Positions 36,148-44,547 of a stretch of DNA of 64,000 bases are shown here, one piece after another. The DNA is from Nostoc sp. XA010 (GTDB lineage: Bacteria; Cyanobacteriota; Cyanobacteriia; Cyanobacteriales; Nostocaceae), in the NCBI RefSeq assembly GCF_020829625.1, contig NZ_JAIVFX010000023.1:36581-100580 (forward strand), written 5' to 3'. How positions within the stretch are numbered: position 1 is the stretch's first letter; each line of letters opens with the position of its first letter. The notes under the pieces are model-generated. The model was not told the DNA's origin. It searched no databases and was given only the letters and a program-made list of their open reading frames with translations. The translations under genes and the position numbers were made by a program.

Positions 36148-36540
36148 TCATCTCCCTAATAAGTAATTAATCGCTTCAACATCAAGAGCAGCAATACGCT
36201 TTTTAATGGATTGTGGTGGATTCTCAAAAAACTGTTTTAGATGCAATCTCCGAATTTGGTAATGTCTAGCAGAACGTTTTGTAGCTTTAAGCCATCCTCT
36301 TTTTACCCATCTTGTAACAGTTGAGAAGTTTAACTGAAGAACTTGAGCAATCTCTTTACAAGAATAGTTATCAAGAGTGGGACGGGCTGAATAACCTAAG
36401 CTATTTAACTTCAGATAAATTGCAATCGGTGTGCGTTGATATCCTCGCCTTTTTAGGATTAAAGCTATTTGGTTGATTGTATAGACTTCAGCTTTCGCTT
36501 CAATAATCGCTAGTTCTTCATCAGTCCATTTTGCATACAT
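36148..36540 (-). CDS. Helix-turn-helix DNA-binding protein
   Basis: The 130-aa protein has a SANT/Myb-like N-terminal half (KWTDEELAIIEAKAEVYTIN, QIALILKRRGYQRTPIAI) followed by a MerR-like or excisionase-like HTH (CKEIAQVLQLNFSTVTRWVK, RGWLKATKRSARHYQIRR). Two DNA-binding units suggest a regulator or partition/excision accessory. The start at 36540 has AGGAGGT 6 bases upstream, a strong Shine-Dalgarno; the upstream extension to 36582 is unlikely. Confidence 0.7.
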   Translation of the reverse strand: MYAKWTDEELAIIEAKAEVYTINQIALILKRRGYQRTPIAIYLKLNSLGYSARPTLDNYSCKEIAQVLQLNFSTVTRWVKRGWLKATKRSARHYQIRRLHLKQFFENPPQSIKKRIAALDVEAINYLLGR

Positions 36541-36670
36541 TTGATTACCTCCTTCTCTTGTATCAGGCGTAAGATTCCCCATCTACTTCCCCCTGATTTA
36601 TATATAAATAAATCTGTTTGGTTAGAGCTTTTATTAGGCATCAGCACATAGTGCCAACCAAAACAATTAC

Positions 36671-36739
36671 CAATTCGCAGTTCGCAGTTAAAGATAATTG
36701 CGAATTGCGAATGGGCGAAAAAGCGAGTTGCGAATTGGA
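36671..36739. repeat. Palindromic TTCGCAATT repeat
   Basis: Repeated TTCGCAGTT / AATTGCGAATTGCGAA units that can fold on themselves, also at 25242-25280. A dispersed repeat next to the stop codon of the following gene. Confidence 0.7.
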
Positions 36740-36740
36740 A

Positions 36741-37676
36741 TTACGCTGTTACAGGCTCCCGTAACCGTTGCCAGCTTTGGACGGTTAACTGTTCAAAGGG
36801 CAGGTCTTGCAATTGCTCACAGTTAGCCACTTCCGCAGAGAGCAACTGCTGTAATTCCTCAGTAGTCAGTTGTTCCAAGGGTCGGGATTGCAAGTACTTG
36901 TGAACTGGTTCAGCCAGCGATGTATCCACCATCGATAATGAGCGCACTGCATCATAGACCGAGTTAGAATACTGCTGCTGACCTGAATAACGCCTCTTCA
37001 CCCACCAGTTACCATCAGTGCATCCGACTTGCCCCAGTTTCACGCCGTTGTTGTTGTAAATGCCATCATTGAGAATTTCAAACCCATAATTCTGGCACTC
37101 GTTGAAGATATGCGCCATGATTTGGTTTTCAGTAGAAGAGGAAGGCATGAGGGCAGAGGCGCAGAGGGGCAGAGGAGAAAGTTGTTGTAGGTTTTTCCCC
37201 TCTGCACCCCTGCTCCCTTGCACCTCTGCTTTTACAGGTAATGAGCCGTCTTTGTAGTGAGTGCAGATAAAGCGATCGCAACGCATTAGACTGTTGGCAC
37301 GAAATACTTCTTTGTCGTTGACCATGACTACCCAACGTTGGGTTAAATGGTTGTCGTCATGGCTGATGCTGGCTACCAGTTGATTACCAGCGTAATATTC
37401 GTAATCAGAAAACGAGATTTCGACTATTTTGAGGGGTTCGGGGGCAACAAGTTGGGCTTGGTGTGCGATGTAGTTGTCGAGTTCAGCTTGGGCAGTGGCT
37501 TGTTCGTTAGCGACTTTCTGGACTTGGGCGGATTGGTGGGTGATGATTGCGTTTACCCAGGTTTGGGCTGCTCTTTTGTCCCCGGTGGGTGTTACGCCAC
37601 GTTCGGCAGCGATTCTTTTGAGGCGTGGGAGATTATAGCGGGAAAGGGCTTGCTGAGTGTATTTCGGATATGTCAT
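36741..37676 (-). CDS. Hypothetical protein with SAP/Rho-N-like N-terminus and an in-frame repeat insert
   Basis: The 311-aa protein's first 45 residues (LSRYNLPRLKRIAAERGVTP, GDKRAAQTWVNAII) resemble a SAP or Rho-N DNA/RNA-binding fold. A beta-rich middle follows (ISFSDYEYYAGNQLVASISH, QRWVVMVNDKEVF), and then a C-terminal helical region with paired ELQQLL/FEQLTVQ. Around residues 150-180 the sequence GAEGKNLQQLSPLPLC is encoded by a GC-rich inverted repeat (37132-37232) that kept the frame. The function is unknown. It is divergent from the XRE regulator at 37846, so it may be controlled by it. Confidence 0.55.
   Translation of the reverse strand: MTYPKYTQQALSRYNLPRLKRIAAERGVTPTGDKRAAQTWVNAIITHQSAQVQKVANEQATAQAELDNYIAHQAQLVAPEPLKIVEISFSDYEYYAGNQLVASISHDDNHLTQRWVVMVNDKEVFRANSLMRCDRFICTHYKDGSLPVKAEVQGSRGAEGKNLQQLSPLPLCASALMPSSSTENQIMAHIFNECQNYGFEILNDGIYNNNGVKLGQVGCTDGNWWVKRRYSGQQQYSNSVYDAVRSLSMVDTSLAEPVHKYLQSRPLEQLTTEELQQLLSAEVANCEQLQDLPFEQLTVQSWQRLREPVTA
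37132..37232. repeat. Palindromic repeat inserted in frame in the 36741 gene
   Basis: GGCAGAGGCGCAGAGGGGCA on one side and its purine/pyrimidine mirror CCCCTCTGCACCCCTGCTCC on the other form a long imperfect hairpin. This is a dispersed cyanobacterial repeat that added about 33 codons. Confidence 0.65.
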
Positions 37677-37699
37677 GATATAGATTCCTGTAAAGGTTC

Positions 37700-37747
37700 A
37701 AAAGGCGATCGCTTCCAAAGTTTCCTAGGCTGTGGGCATCGCCTTTT
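37700..37747. promoter_or_regulatory. Inverted repeat in the 5' leader of the 36741 gene
   Basis: AAAAGGCGAT (37700-37709) and ATCGCCTTTT (37738-37747) form a perfect 10-bp stem with a 28-base loop, between two divergent genes. It could be a terminator-like attenuator of the minus-strand transcript or a protein site. Confidence 0.4.
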
Positions 37748-37759
37748 GTTATGTCTCTA

Positions 37760-37817
37760 TATTCGCATTTTTAGGTAATAGTGCCAATATGCGTATTCGC
37801 ATTTTTAGGGTATAGTG
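37760..37817 (+). promoter_or_regulatory. Two-copy direct repeat, probable operator/promoter of the XRE gene
   Basis: TATTCGCATTTTTAGG with TAATAGTG (37760-37783) is repeated as TATTCGCATTTTTAGGG with TATAGTG (37794-37817), 34 bases apart (about three helical turns). It sits directly before the regulator gene, where an autoregulatory XRE protein would bind. Confidence 0.55.
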
Positions 37818-37845
37818 TCTATTATGAGAATATGGAGGTATGGCA

Positions 37846-38184
37846 GTGCAAAATCGAATCAAAAAATTTATCGAAGAGAAAGGCATCAGCCGATATAAGT
37901 TCTGGCAAGACACTAAGCTTGGCAGAGATACTGCTTATCGCCTATGCAATGACCCCAACTACATACCTACAGGCAGTGTATTAGATAAAATCTGCACTAC
38001 TTATAGAGTTCAGCCGGGAGAATTTCTCCTTTGGCTTCCTGACGACGAACCATCCTTTGAAGGGATGGCCGACAGCCCAATATTTGAAACTGAGGAAGTG
38101 CGGGACATTAATAAACACTCTCGCAACCAATCAACAGATCAGGTTGGTAGAGTAGTGTTGCCATTTGAAAGGAAGTCAGCATGA
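37846..38184 (+). CDS. XRE/Cro-family helix-turn-helix regulator
   Basis: The 112-aa protein has an HTH near residues 10-60: IEEKGISRYKFWQDTKLGRD, TAYRLCNDPNYIPTGSVLDK, ICTTYRVQPGEFLLW, the Cro/C1-type fold. The tail is acidic and probably disordered. Two starts are possible: ATG 37840 lies only one base after GGAGG, whereas GTG 37846 is 7 bases after it and is preferred. The paired direct repeat just upstream suggests autorepression and control of the divergent gene. Confidence 0.8.
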   Translation: MQNRIKKFIEEKGISRYKFWQDTKLGRDTAYRLCNDPNYIPTGSVLDKICTTYRVQPGEFLLWLPDDEPSFEGMADSPIFETEEVRDINKHSRNQSTDQVGRVVLPFERKSA

Positions 38185-38375
38185 GCGTGTTATCTCAAAA
38201 GCCTTTACAGCTTTTGATGATTAATTCTGTCATTATCAATTTTTGTGTTTATCCCCATGTATTCTTCACGAAGTGATGTCTGGTATGGGCACAGCCTTGG
38301 GGAACTACCTATCACGCTTAGAATCATCTGCCATTGGTTCAAAGCAAATACCATTGAGCCAAAAGAAGTGGAATA

Positions 38376-39362
38376 ATGCCTAAACCACCTTCTAAGCGCA
38401 AAAAAGACACCTCTGCGGCATCTAGTGACAGCACACTAACCGATGACCAAGACCTTGAAGAAAACCCAGCCTTAGCAACAATTGACGTTACTGCTGTTGA
38501 AATTCCTGAATTAACCGAGCAGGAGCAGAGCGATCGCCTACACTTGGAAAGAAAAGTGGAGAGAGCGGTTTTTGAAGCTGGCAAGGCGTTAATGGAGTTG
38601 CGAGATCGCCGTCTTTATCGTTCCACCCACAGCACTTTCGAGGAGTATTGCAAGGACAGGTTTGGATTTCAGCGTCGTCATCCTTATAGATTGATCGAAG
38701 CTTCGGCTGTATTTGATAACCTGATAAAAATGTGTCCCAATGGGACACAAACTGAAACTGAATCGAGCGATGCCAAAATGTGTCCCAATGGGACACAAAC
38801 AGAAAATGATGAAATGTGTCCCAACCGATCACAAATTTTGCCTACGAGTGAACGCCAAGTTAGACCGATAACAAAACTGGAACCTCAACAGCAATGGGAA
38901 GTATGGCAGACGGCAGTGGAAGAAGCCGGAGGTAAAGTACCATCTGCTAGAGTTGTAGGGGATGTAGTACAGCGGATCATGGAACGTACTAAAGCGCCAA
39001 ATCCTTACCGTGTTGGGGAAGTCTGCCTCCTTATTGCCAAGGATAATCCTGATTTACGAGGAAAAGGTGGAAATTGGTGCATTGTTAACCATGTAGGCGA
39101 GGTCAGTTGTACAGTCACTATGTGGGATGGGGAGTACACCGTGAGAATTGACCACTTGAAGCCACTCAACTACCTGGATTCAGAATGTCAGCAGATGCAG
39201 CACATTAGCGATCGCATTTCACGGCTGCGGGAGAGCAAGAACTTGGAAGAAGCGGCTCGTGCTGTGCTGAAGCACTTGGGGGAACTGAAGCGGCCGTATT
39301 TGACGGAGGTGGAGGAGAAGCTGTTGGGTTTGATTGAGCGAGAATATGGGCTTAGAGATTAA
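38376..39362 (+). CDS. ParB-like cyanobacterial plasmid protein with palindrome-encoded peptide repeats
   Basis: The 328-aa protein has an acidic, disordered start, then a helical block (LERKVERAVFEAGKALMELR, LYRSTHSTFEEYCKDRFGFQ) that looks like an HTH-type region. The variable repeat MCPNGTQ follows (two full copies and one degenerate, about residues 119-151), then LPTSERQVRPITKLEPQQQ, as in ParB-related proteins. A C-terminal beta domain (PYRVGEVCLLIAKDNP...CTVTMWDGEYTVRIDHLKPL) and terminal helices close it. I recall it as a common Nostocales plasmid family without proven function; partition or copy control is plausible. A decayed paralogue is at 20666. Confidence 0.6.
   Translation: MPKPPSKRKKDTSAASSDSTLTDDQDLEENPALATIDVTAVEIPELTEQEQSDRLHLERKVERAVFEAGKALMELRDRRLYRSTHSTFEEYCKDRFGFQRRHPYRLIEASAVFDNLIKMCPNGTQTETESSDAKMCPNGTQTENDEMCPNRSQILPTSERQVRPITKLEPQQQWEVWQTAVEEAGGKVPSARVVGDVVQRIMERTKAPNPYRVGEVCLLIAKDNPDLRGKGGNWCIVNHVGEVSCTVTMWDGEYTVRIDHLKPLNYLDSECQQMQHISDRISRLRESKNLEEAARAVLKHLGELKRPYLTEVEEKLLGLIEREYGLRD
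38731..38833. repeat. Coding palindromes TGTGTCCCA-A-TGGGACACA
   Basis: Perfect 19-bp palindromes with one central base lie at 38731-38749 and 38779-38797. A half-conserved third (TGTG...CACA) is at 38815-38833. They encode MCPNGTQ. The paralogue has the same layout with different arms (21068 and 21117). Confidence 0.85.
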
Positions 39363-39625
39363 ATCTCCACAAACTCGTAGACAATAATAGATACACATCT
39401 TATGATTATGGAATCAGTTTGATATTTGGCAAGTCGAAGCGGGGTCAAAAACGCTGGGGATCTGCCAAAATCGCCAGAACCTTGACAAGTAAATAGTTTC
39501 ACAGTTTCAGTGCTAAGGGAAGTTAAGAATTAGTCGCAATAAGAGCGGCTGAAATCGACCTATTTTTGAGGTTCGCCAAAATGCTTCCCAGGAAGCCTGC
39601 TCTGTAACAGTTTCAGCACGGAGCG
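39363..39625 (+). promoter_or_regulatory. CRISPR leader
   Basis: 263 bases without a gene between the ParB-like ORF and the first repeat. Two GCCAAAA motifs (about 39463 and 39578) and TTTGAGGTTCGCC resemble conserved leader elements of cyanobacterial arrays. The degenerate repeats lie at the opposite end, which places the leader here and transcription to the right. Confidence 0.65.
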
Positions 39626-42408
39626 GTTTCCACTAACTAAATCCCCTCACGGGGACTGAAACCTTGAAATACCGAGGGCAGCAGCTAAACCTGCTAACGT
39701 TTCCACTAACTAAATCCCCTCACGGGGACTGAAACATTTTTTAGTGCCTGTTTCACAAAGAGCGCTTACAAGTTTCCACTAACTAAATCCCCTCACGGGG
39801 ACTGAAACATTTCAATAATATTGTGGATGTTAAAGGGCATCCAATGTTTCCACTAACTAAATCCCCTCACGGGGACTGAAACTTAGATCACCCAGGCTTA
39901 CACCAAAGCAAACTTTGGGTTTCCACTAACTAAATCCCCTCACGGGGACTGAAACAAATACTGGGAACAATTCCACAAATAACTCAAAAACTGTTTCCAC
40001 TAACTAAATCCCCTCACGGGGACTGAAACTAAAAAATCTCTAGTAATAAACTTCGGTGCTTTTCATAAAGGTTTCCACTAACTAAATCCCCTCACGGGGA
40101 CTGAAACTTGTAGCGGTTTATCAACATTATCTAATGGATATATTGCAGGTTTCCACTAACTAAATCCCCTCACGGGGACTGAAACCAAAATCGGTTGGTG
40201 CTTACCTTTCTAAATATGTTGGGGTTTCCACTAACTAAATCCCCTCACGGGGACTGAAACTTGGGAGTACATAGTTACTACTCAATTTTTAGTTCAAGGT
40301 TTCCACTAACTAAATCCCCTCACGGGGACTGAAACTTGAGACTTGGAAAGTATTGGTTAGTGCATGTAATTGTTTCCACTAACTAAATCCCCTCACGGGG
40401 ACTGAAACTTCCAGAGTTATCTGCAACCAGAAGAATTAGCCAAGTTTCCACTAACTAAATCCCCTCACGGGGACTGAAACATATCAAGCACTTTGATGGT
40501 GGGGACGAATCCGAGGGTCAGGTTTCCACTAACTAAATCCCCTCACGGGGACTGAAACTTTCTTGAGGCGTTTTTGGGGTTGGGGCAGCTTGTGTTTCCA
40601 CTAACTAAATCCCCTCACGGGGACTGAAACATATCAGAAGAAGAATTATTAATGAAAGCTGCATATGTTTCCACTAACTAAATCCCCTCACGGGGACTGA
40701 AACAAACCCGGAAGTAATAGCCCATATCCTACAAACAAACTACGGTTTCCACTAACTAAATCCCCTCACGGGGACTGAAACATAACATAGTTATTGATAT
40801 TTAAATTGTTGAAGCCCGGTTTCCACTAACTAAATCCCCTCACGGGGACTGAAACCTTTGCAATTCCCCCAGAAGGATTACCTTCTAGGGGAATGCTTTG
40901 TTTCCACTAACTAAATCCCCTCACGGGAACTGAAACCTTGATATTACGCAAAGGGGGAAAGAAGCCAGCCGTGTTTCCACTAACTAAATCCCCTCACGGG
41001 GACTGAAACGCCAAGACCACCGCCAGAACCAAAAGGTTGAGCAGCATGTTTCCACTAACTAAATCCCCTCACGGGGACTGAAACCGATTTACGGGCAAGG
41101 TCAGACAGGGGATACCAATGGGGTTTCCACTAACTAAATCCCCTCACGGGGACTGAAACACCAACTTAGAGGAAGAGTTTAAAAAAGAGCTAAAAGTTTC
41201 CACTAACTAAATCCCCTCACGGGGACTGAAACATTATTTTTAATATTAAAATGAACTGTGTAGATGAAGTTTCCACTAACTAAATCCCCTCACGGGGACT
41301 GAAACTTCTAAGGATTCGTTTAGCTCTTGGCGCACTTCCGGCGGTTTCCACTAACTAAATCCCCTCACGGGGACTGAAACATATTTATTGATGCTGAGAG
41401 AACTGAGTTTGAGGCTGAGGGTTTCCACTAACTAAATCCCCTCACGGGGACTGAAACGCTGAGTGTGCTGCTTTTGCTTCTGATTTAGGTATGTTTCCAC
41501 TAACTAAATCCCCTCACGGGGACTGAAACTCTAGAATGAGCGCATCTCAACAAAAGACCGGAGTCGGGTTTCCACTAACTAAATCCCCTCACGGGGACTG
41601 AAACCTTCTAAACAATTTATTAAAATACATGGTAACTCAGGTTTCCACTAACTAAATCCCCTCACGGGGACTGAAACCTTGATTGTATGCAATAACTGTT
41701 AATTCCATGCCGCCGAGTTTCCACTAACTAAATCCCCTCACGGGGACTGAAACTCTAGAAGCCAGACCAAAGGTGGCTGTCACTTGTGTTTCCACTAACT
41801 AAATCCCCTCACGGGGACTGAAACATCAAAATGCATCTAGTTTTACCATTCCTACGACGTTTCCACTAACTAAATCCCCTCACGGGGACTGAAACAAAAC
41901 TGTCAATATTGGTGCAGGGTGGTACGGGCTAAGTTTCCACTAACTAAATCCCCTCACGGGGACTGAAACTCTTTTGGTTTTCATGCGATCGCCCCTGTGG
42001 TAAAGTTTCCACTAACTAAATCCCCTCACGGGGACTGAAACCATAATTTTTATTTTGTATGAATGCAGACTACAGCTGTTTCCACTAACTAAATCCCCTC
42101 ACGGGGACTGAAACTTCAGAAAATACTAAATATTGATAGGGTTTTGAATCTTCGGAGTTTCCACTAACTAAATCCCCTCACGGGGACTGAAACCATTCTT
42201 CAAGACATCATACTGGGTCAATATTTGGTTTCCACTAACTAAATCCCCTCACGGGGACTGAAACATTAAGCTTTTCCTCTCGTAATTCTGAATCTAACTG
42301 TTTCCACTAACTAAATCCCCTCACGGGGACTGAAACATCGTGGTTGCTTCGTTGCTGGATGAACCTTGTTTGTTTCCACTAACCAAATCCCCTCACAGGG
42401 ACTAAAAC
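39626..42408 (+). CRISPR. CRISPR array, 38 repeats of 37 bp, 37 spacers
   Basis: The repeat begins GTTTCCACTAACTAAATCCC and ends CCTCACGGGGACTGAAAC, with a CCCC/GGGG mini-hairpin and the ACTGAAAC handle that typically becomes the 5' tag of the crRNA. Counted starts run from 39626 to 42372. Spacers are 34-44 bases. Variation is limited to one change in repeat 18 (CACGGGAACT) and several in repeat 38 (AACCAAATC, CACAGGGACTAAAAC), as expected at the old, leader-distal end. The array is flanked by CRISPR-linked genes on the right. Which effector, III-D or type I, uses it cannot be told from the repeat alone, and the one cas6 in the window may serve both. Confidence 0.97.
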
Positions 42409-42442
42409 AACTAGGGAATATAGCAGAAAGTGATCGGGCTAG

Positions 42443-42479
42443 GTTTCCAAAGCCTATCACCCCGTAGGGGGATTAAAAA
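42443..42479 (+). repeat. Divergent terminal CRISPR-like repeat
   Basis: It starts GTTTCCAAAGCCTATCACCC and ends CGTAGGGGGATTAAAAA. It keeps the GTTTCCA start, the CCCC/GGGG hairpin and the length of 37, but differs from the array consensus elsewhere. A 34-base spacer-like unit separates it from repeat 38. Probably a relic of a different array. Confidence 0.6.
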
Positions 42480-42487
42480 TCTAAAGA

Positions 42488-43078
42488 TTAAGCAGGGTTT
42501 TCCTGGCACAATTGATTAACAACTCTTTCGATTTCTTGTGCCATCCAATCAGATCCGGTCTGTTGGTAAACCTGAACTAATGATTGGTAAAACCACAAAG
42601 TTTTTTCTCGACCAGCACTAAAATTAGTCCAGACGACATCTCCACATTGTTGCCAATCAGCTAAAAGCGATCTGGAATTATGCAGTTTGTCAGCCAGAGA
42701 AACCAAGCGTACAGAAGGTGAAGCAGAACGGAGATTATTGAGGTAACGCTGCTTACGTTCTTGCCAGGGAGGTTTAGGAGGTGTGTCCCACTCAGTACAG
42801 CCATCGATAATAGCTAAAACTGTTTCACCAAAGAGTCGATGGATATCTTCACGAATGGGTTTGCCGCCTTGGTCTTCGACTGCATCATGCAAAAGAGCAG
42901 CGATTGCTTCTTCTTCCGTACCTCCAGCTTCTAGTACAAGTGCCGCCACACTCAGTAAATGAGCTATGTAAGGAACGCCACTAATCTTGCGTGTTTGATT
43001 AGCATGAAGACGAGTTGCGTAGACTAAAGCGGATTCAAATCGTTCAGTCAGTTCTGATGGGTTCATAGTGATTGTCAA
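42488..43078 (-). CDS. SpoT/MESH1-like HD-domain hydrolase, CRISPR-adjacent
   Basis: A 196-aa HD protein. H25 and H40 (GVPYIAHLLSVA), H64-D65 in ALLHDAVED, and D130-x-x-x-N134 in SLADKLHN match the Mn-binding residues of RelA/SpoT and MESH1 (p)ppGpp hydrolases. RLFGETVLAIIDGCTE and an ERKQRYLNNL block complete the family pattern. No synthetase, TGS or ACT domain is present, so it would be a hydrolase only. The substrate could be an alarmone or another 3'-pyrophosphate or nucleotide. It overlaps the WYL regulator gene by 4 bases and ends 9 bases from the array's terminal repeat. Confidence 0.85.
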   Translation of the reverse strand: MTITMNPSELTERFESALVYATRLHANQTRKISGVPYIAHLLSVAALVLEAGGTEEEAIAALLHDAVEDQGGKPIREDIHRLFGETVLAIIDGCTEWDTPPKPPWQERKQRYLNNLRSASPSVRLVSLADKLHNSRSLLADWQQCGDVVWTNFSAGREKTLWFYQSLVQVYQQTGSDWMAQEIERVVNQLCQENPA

Positions 43079-44445
43079 TTGTGATAAAGCATAAATTGGG
43101 TAGCGGCATCAGCAGCAAAGCTTTGCCGTAAATCCCAAGGTGTTAAAACTTCAACTTTCGGTTGCCATGCCCGCAGACGCATGACTAAATTGTTATCTCT
43201 GTGTTCGTTATCTTGATATCGGATACGTGCTTGATAGTAAGCGTCCGTTTTTGAACGCTTGCCAAGGACTTCTAATAAATCTTGCTGTTGAGGTTGTTTA
43301 ATTTCACGTTGAATCAAAAGTTGTACTTGCTGGTAGCTAATTTCTTCAAAAGTGTCGTGGCGTTCAGTACCTTTAACGTAGCGATCGCAGAACTGGCGGT
43401 CAAATCGGAGTAACATCAGTTGGGAAGGCAAATAGAAATCAAATCCCCATGCTTTAGACATTTGCAAAGCGATATCATCTGGGTTTGGTAAAGACTTCTG
43501 TTGATATTGCTGTTGTAAATTTGAGGGCAGTTTCGGGTCTGTCCACTCTAAAGCAACCAAACTCCGAATGTGGTCAAGGCGAAAATTATACCAGTTAGTA
43601 TATTTTTGAGGGTTTTCGCCGTATGCACACAGATAAACTGCCCTCTGTACGTAGTAGATGCATACAGGATAAACGATACAATCAACTTTATTACCAAGTC
43701 TGGCACTACCATAAGTTAGTTTGACAGGTGGAACTGGAGTTTTTGCCCAAAGTTGTCTTAACTGGTATTGCAAATCATCAACTGCATCTAAGGTACTACG
43801 AGGAATCACATAATCGAGCTTTAAGAAGAAACGTTGTACTCCATTGATTTTTTGGGAGTGAGTTTCTGCCAACTCTACCAAATCTTCATGCATGAAACTC
43901 AATTCATAAGCACCGGCTTTAGCAGCACTTGCCTCATCTTTTGTAGTTACGGGCCGTGGTGGAAACTCGCACACCCGATAGTATTTTTCGTATTTGTATA
44001 CAAGCCAGCCGAGTTTAGCTAGAGTTTCCAAATCACCCTGTAGAGAACGACGAGTTACGCCAAATAAGCGCCGTTGCAATAAAGTATCCAGTTCAGATTC
44101 ACCCATGCCTGTATGAGCAAGGATTAATTTTTGCCATTGGCTAGCAACTATTCCTGTTTTTTCGCAGAATAACCATTGGGCTGTGGTTTTAGCACAACGA
44201 CAATGAGAGTCATGTATGGCGGGATTTTTTTCTCCTTTGGGATGTGTAGGACTGAAGAATGCATTTCGCCAGTCTACGTAAGAAAAAGAATCGTCTAAAA
44301 TCACACGGTCTTGATTGTCACCGTAAAGCGATCGCAGCCACACCCACAAGCGAATTGCTCGGAGCAGATTTTGCTTGAGATATCCGTGTCCTAAGCACTG
44401 CAATAGTTCTATCTCAGGAATATCTTGAAAAACTAGTTCAGACAC
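43075..44445 (-). CDS. WYL-domain CRISPR-associated regulator (TIGR03985-like)
   Basis: The N-terminal part (FQDIPEIELLQCLGHGYLKQ, NLLRAIRLWVWLRSLYG) and a winged-helix-like region (RRSLQGDLETLAKLGWLVYK) precede a WYL-type ligand domain with VYPVCIYYVQRAVYLCAYGE and WYNFRLDHIRSLVALEW. I recall this as the TIGR03985 family, found beside type III-D genes in cyanobacteria. WYL proteins sense nucleotides or oligonucleotides and regulate CRISPR operons. GTG 44445 is chosen because the family starts close to FQDIPEIELL; the frame continues upstream to 44532. It is divergent from csx3, so the 100-base gap probably holds its operator. Confidence 0.8.
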   Translation of the reverse strand: MSELVFQDIPEIELLQCLGHGYLKQNLLRAIRLWVWLRSLYGDNQDRVILDDSFSYVDWRNAFFSPTHPKGEKNPAIHDSHCRCAKTTAQWLFCEKTGIVASQWQKLILAHTGMGESELDTLLQRRLFGVTRRSLQGDLETLAKLGWLVYKYEKYYRVCEFPPRPVTTKDEASAAKAGAYELSFMHEDLVELAETHSQKINGVQRFFLKLDYVIPRSTLDAVDDLQYQLRQLWAKTPVPPVKLTYGSARLGNKVDCIVYPVCIYYVQRAVYLCAYGENPQKYTNWYNFRLDHIRSLVALEWTDPKLPSNLQQQYQQKSLPNPDDIALQMSKAWGFDFYLPSQLMLLRFDRQFCDRYVKGTERHDTFEEISYQQVQLLIQREIKQPQQQDLLEVLGKRSKTDAYYQARIRYQDNEHRDNNLVMRLRAWQPKVEVLTPWDLRQSFAADAATQFMLYHN

Positions 44446-44547
44446 CAGCCGAGTCTCGATAAAAATAATAATACCAAGATACAACATATTGGAAGACACT
44501 TCTTCCAAGCACGTGTATGATGTACGCATCACATAAATCTAGAGGTA

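Noticed and set aside
37129..37335. Second minus-strand frame over the repeat in the 36741 gene
   Set aside because: Low-complexity translation of the inserted palindrome in another frame.
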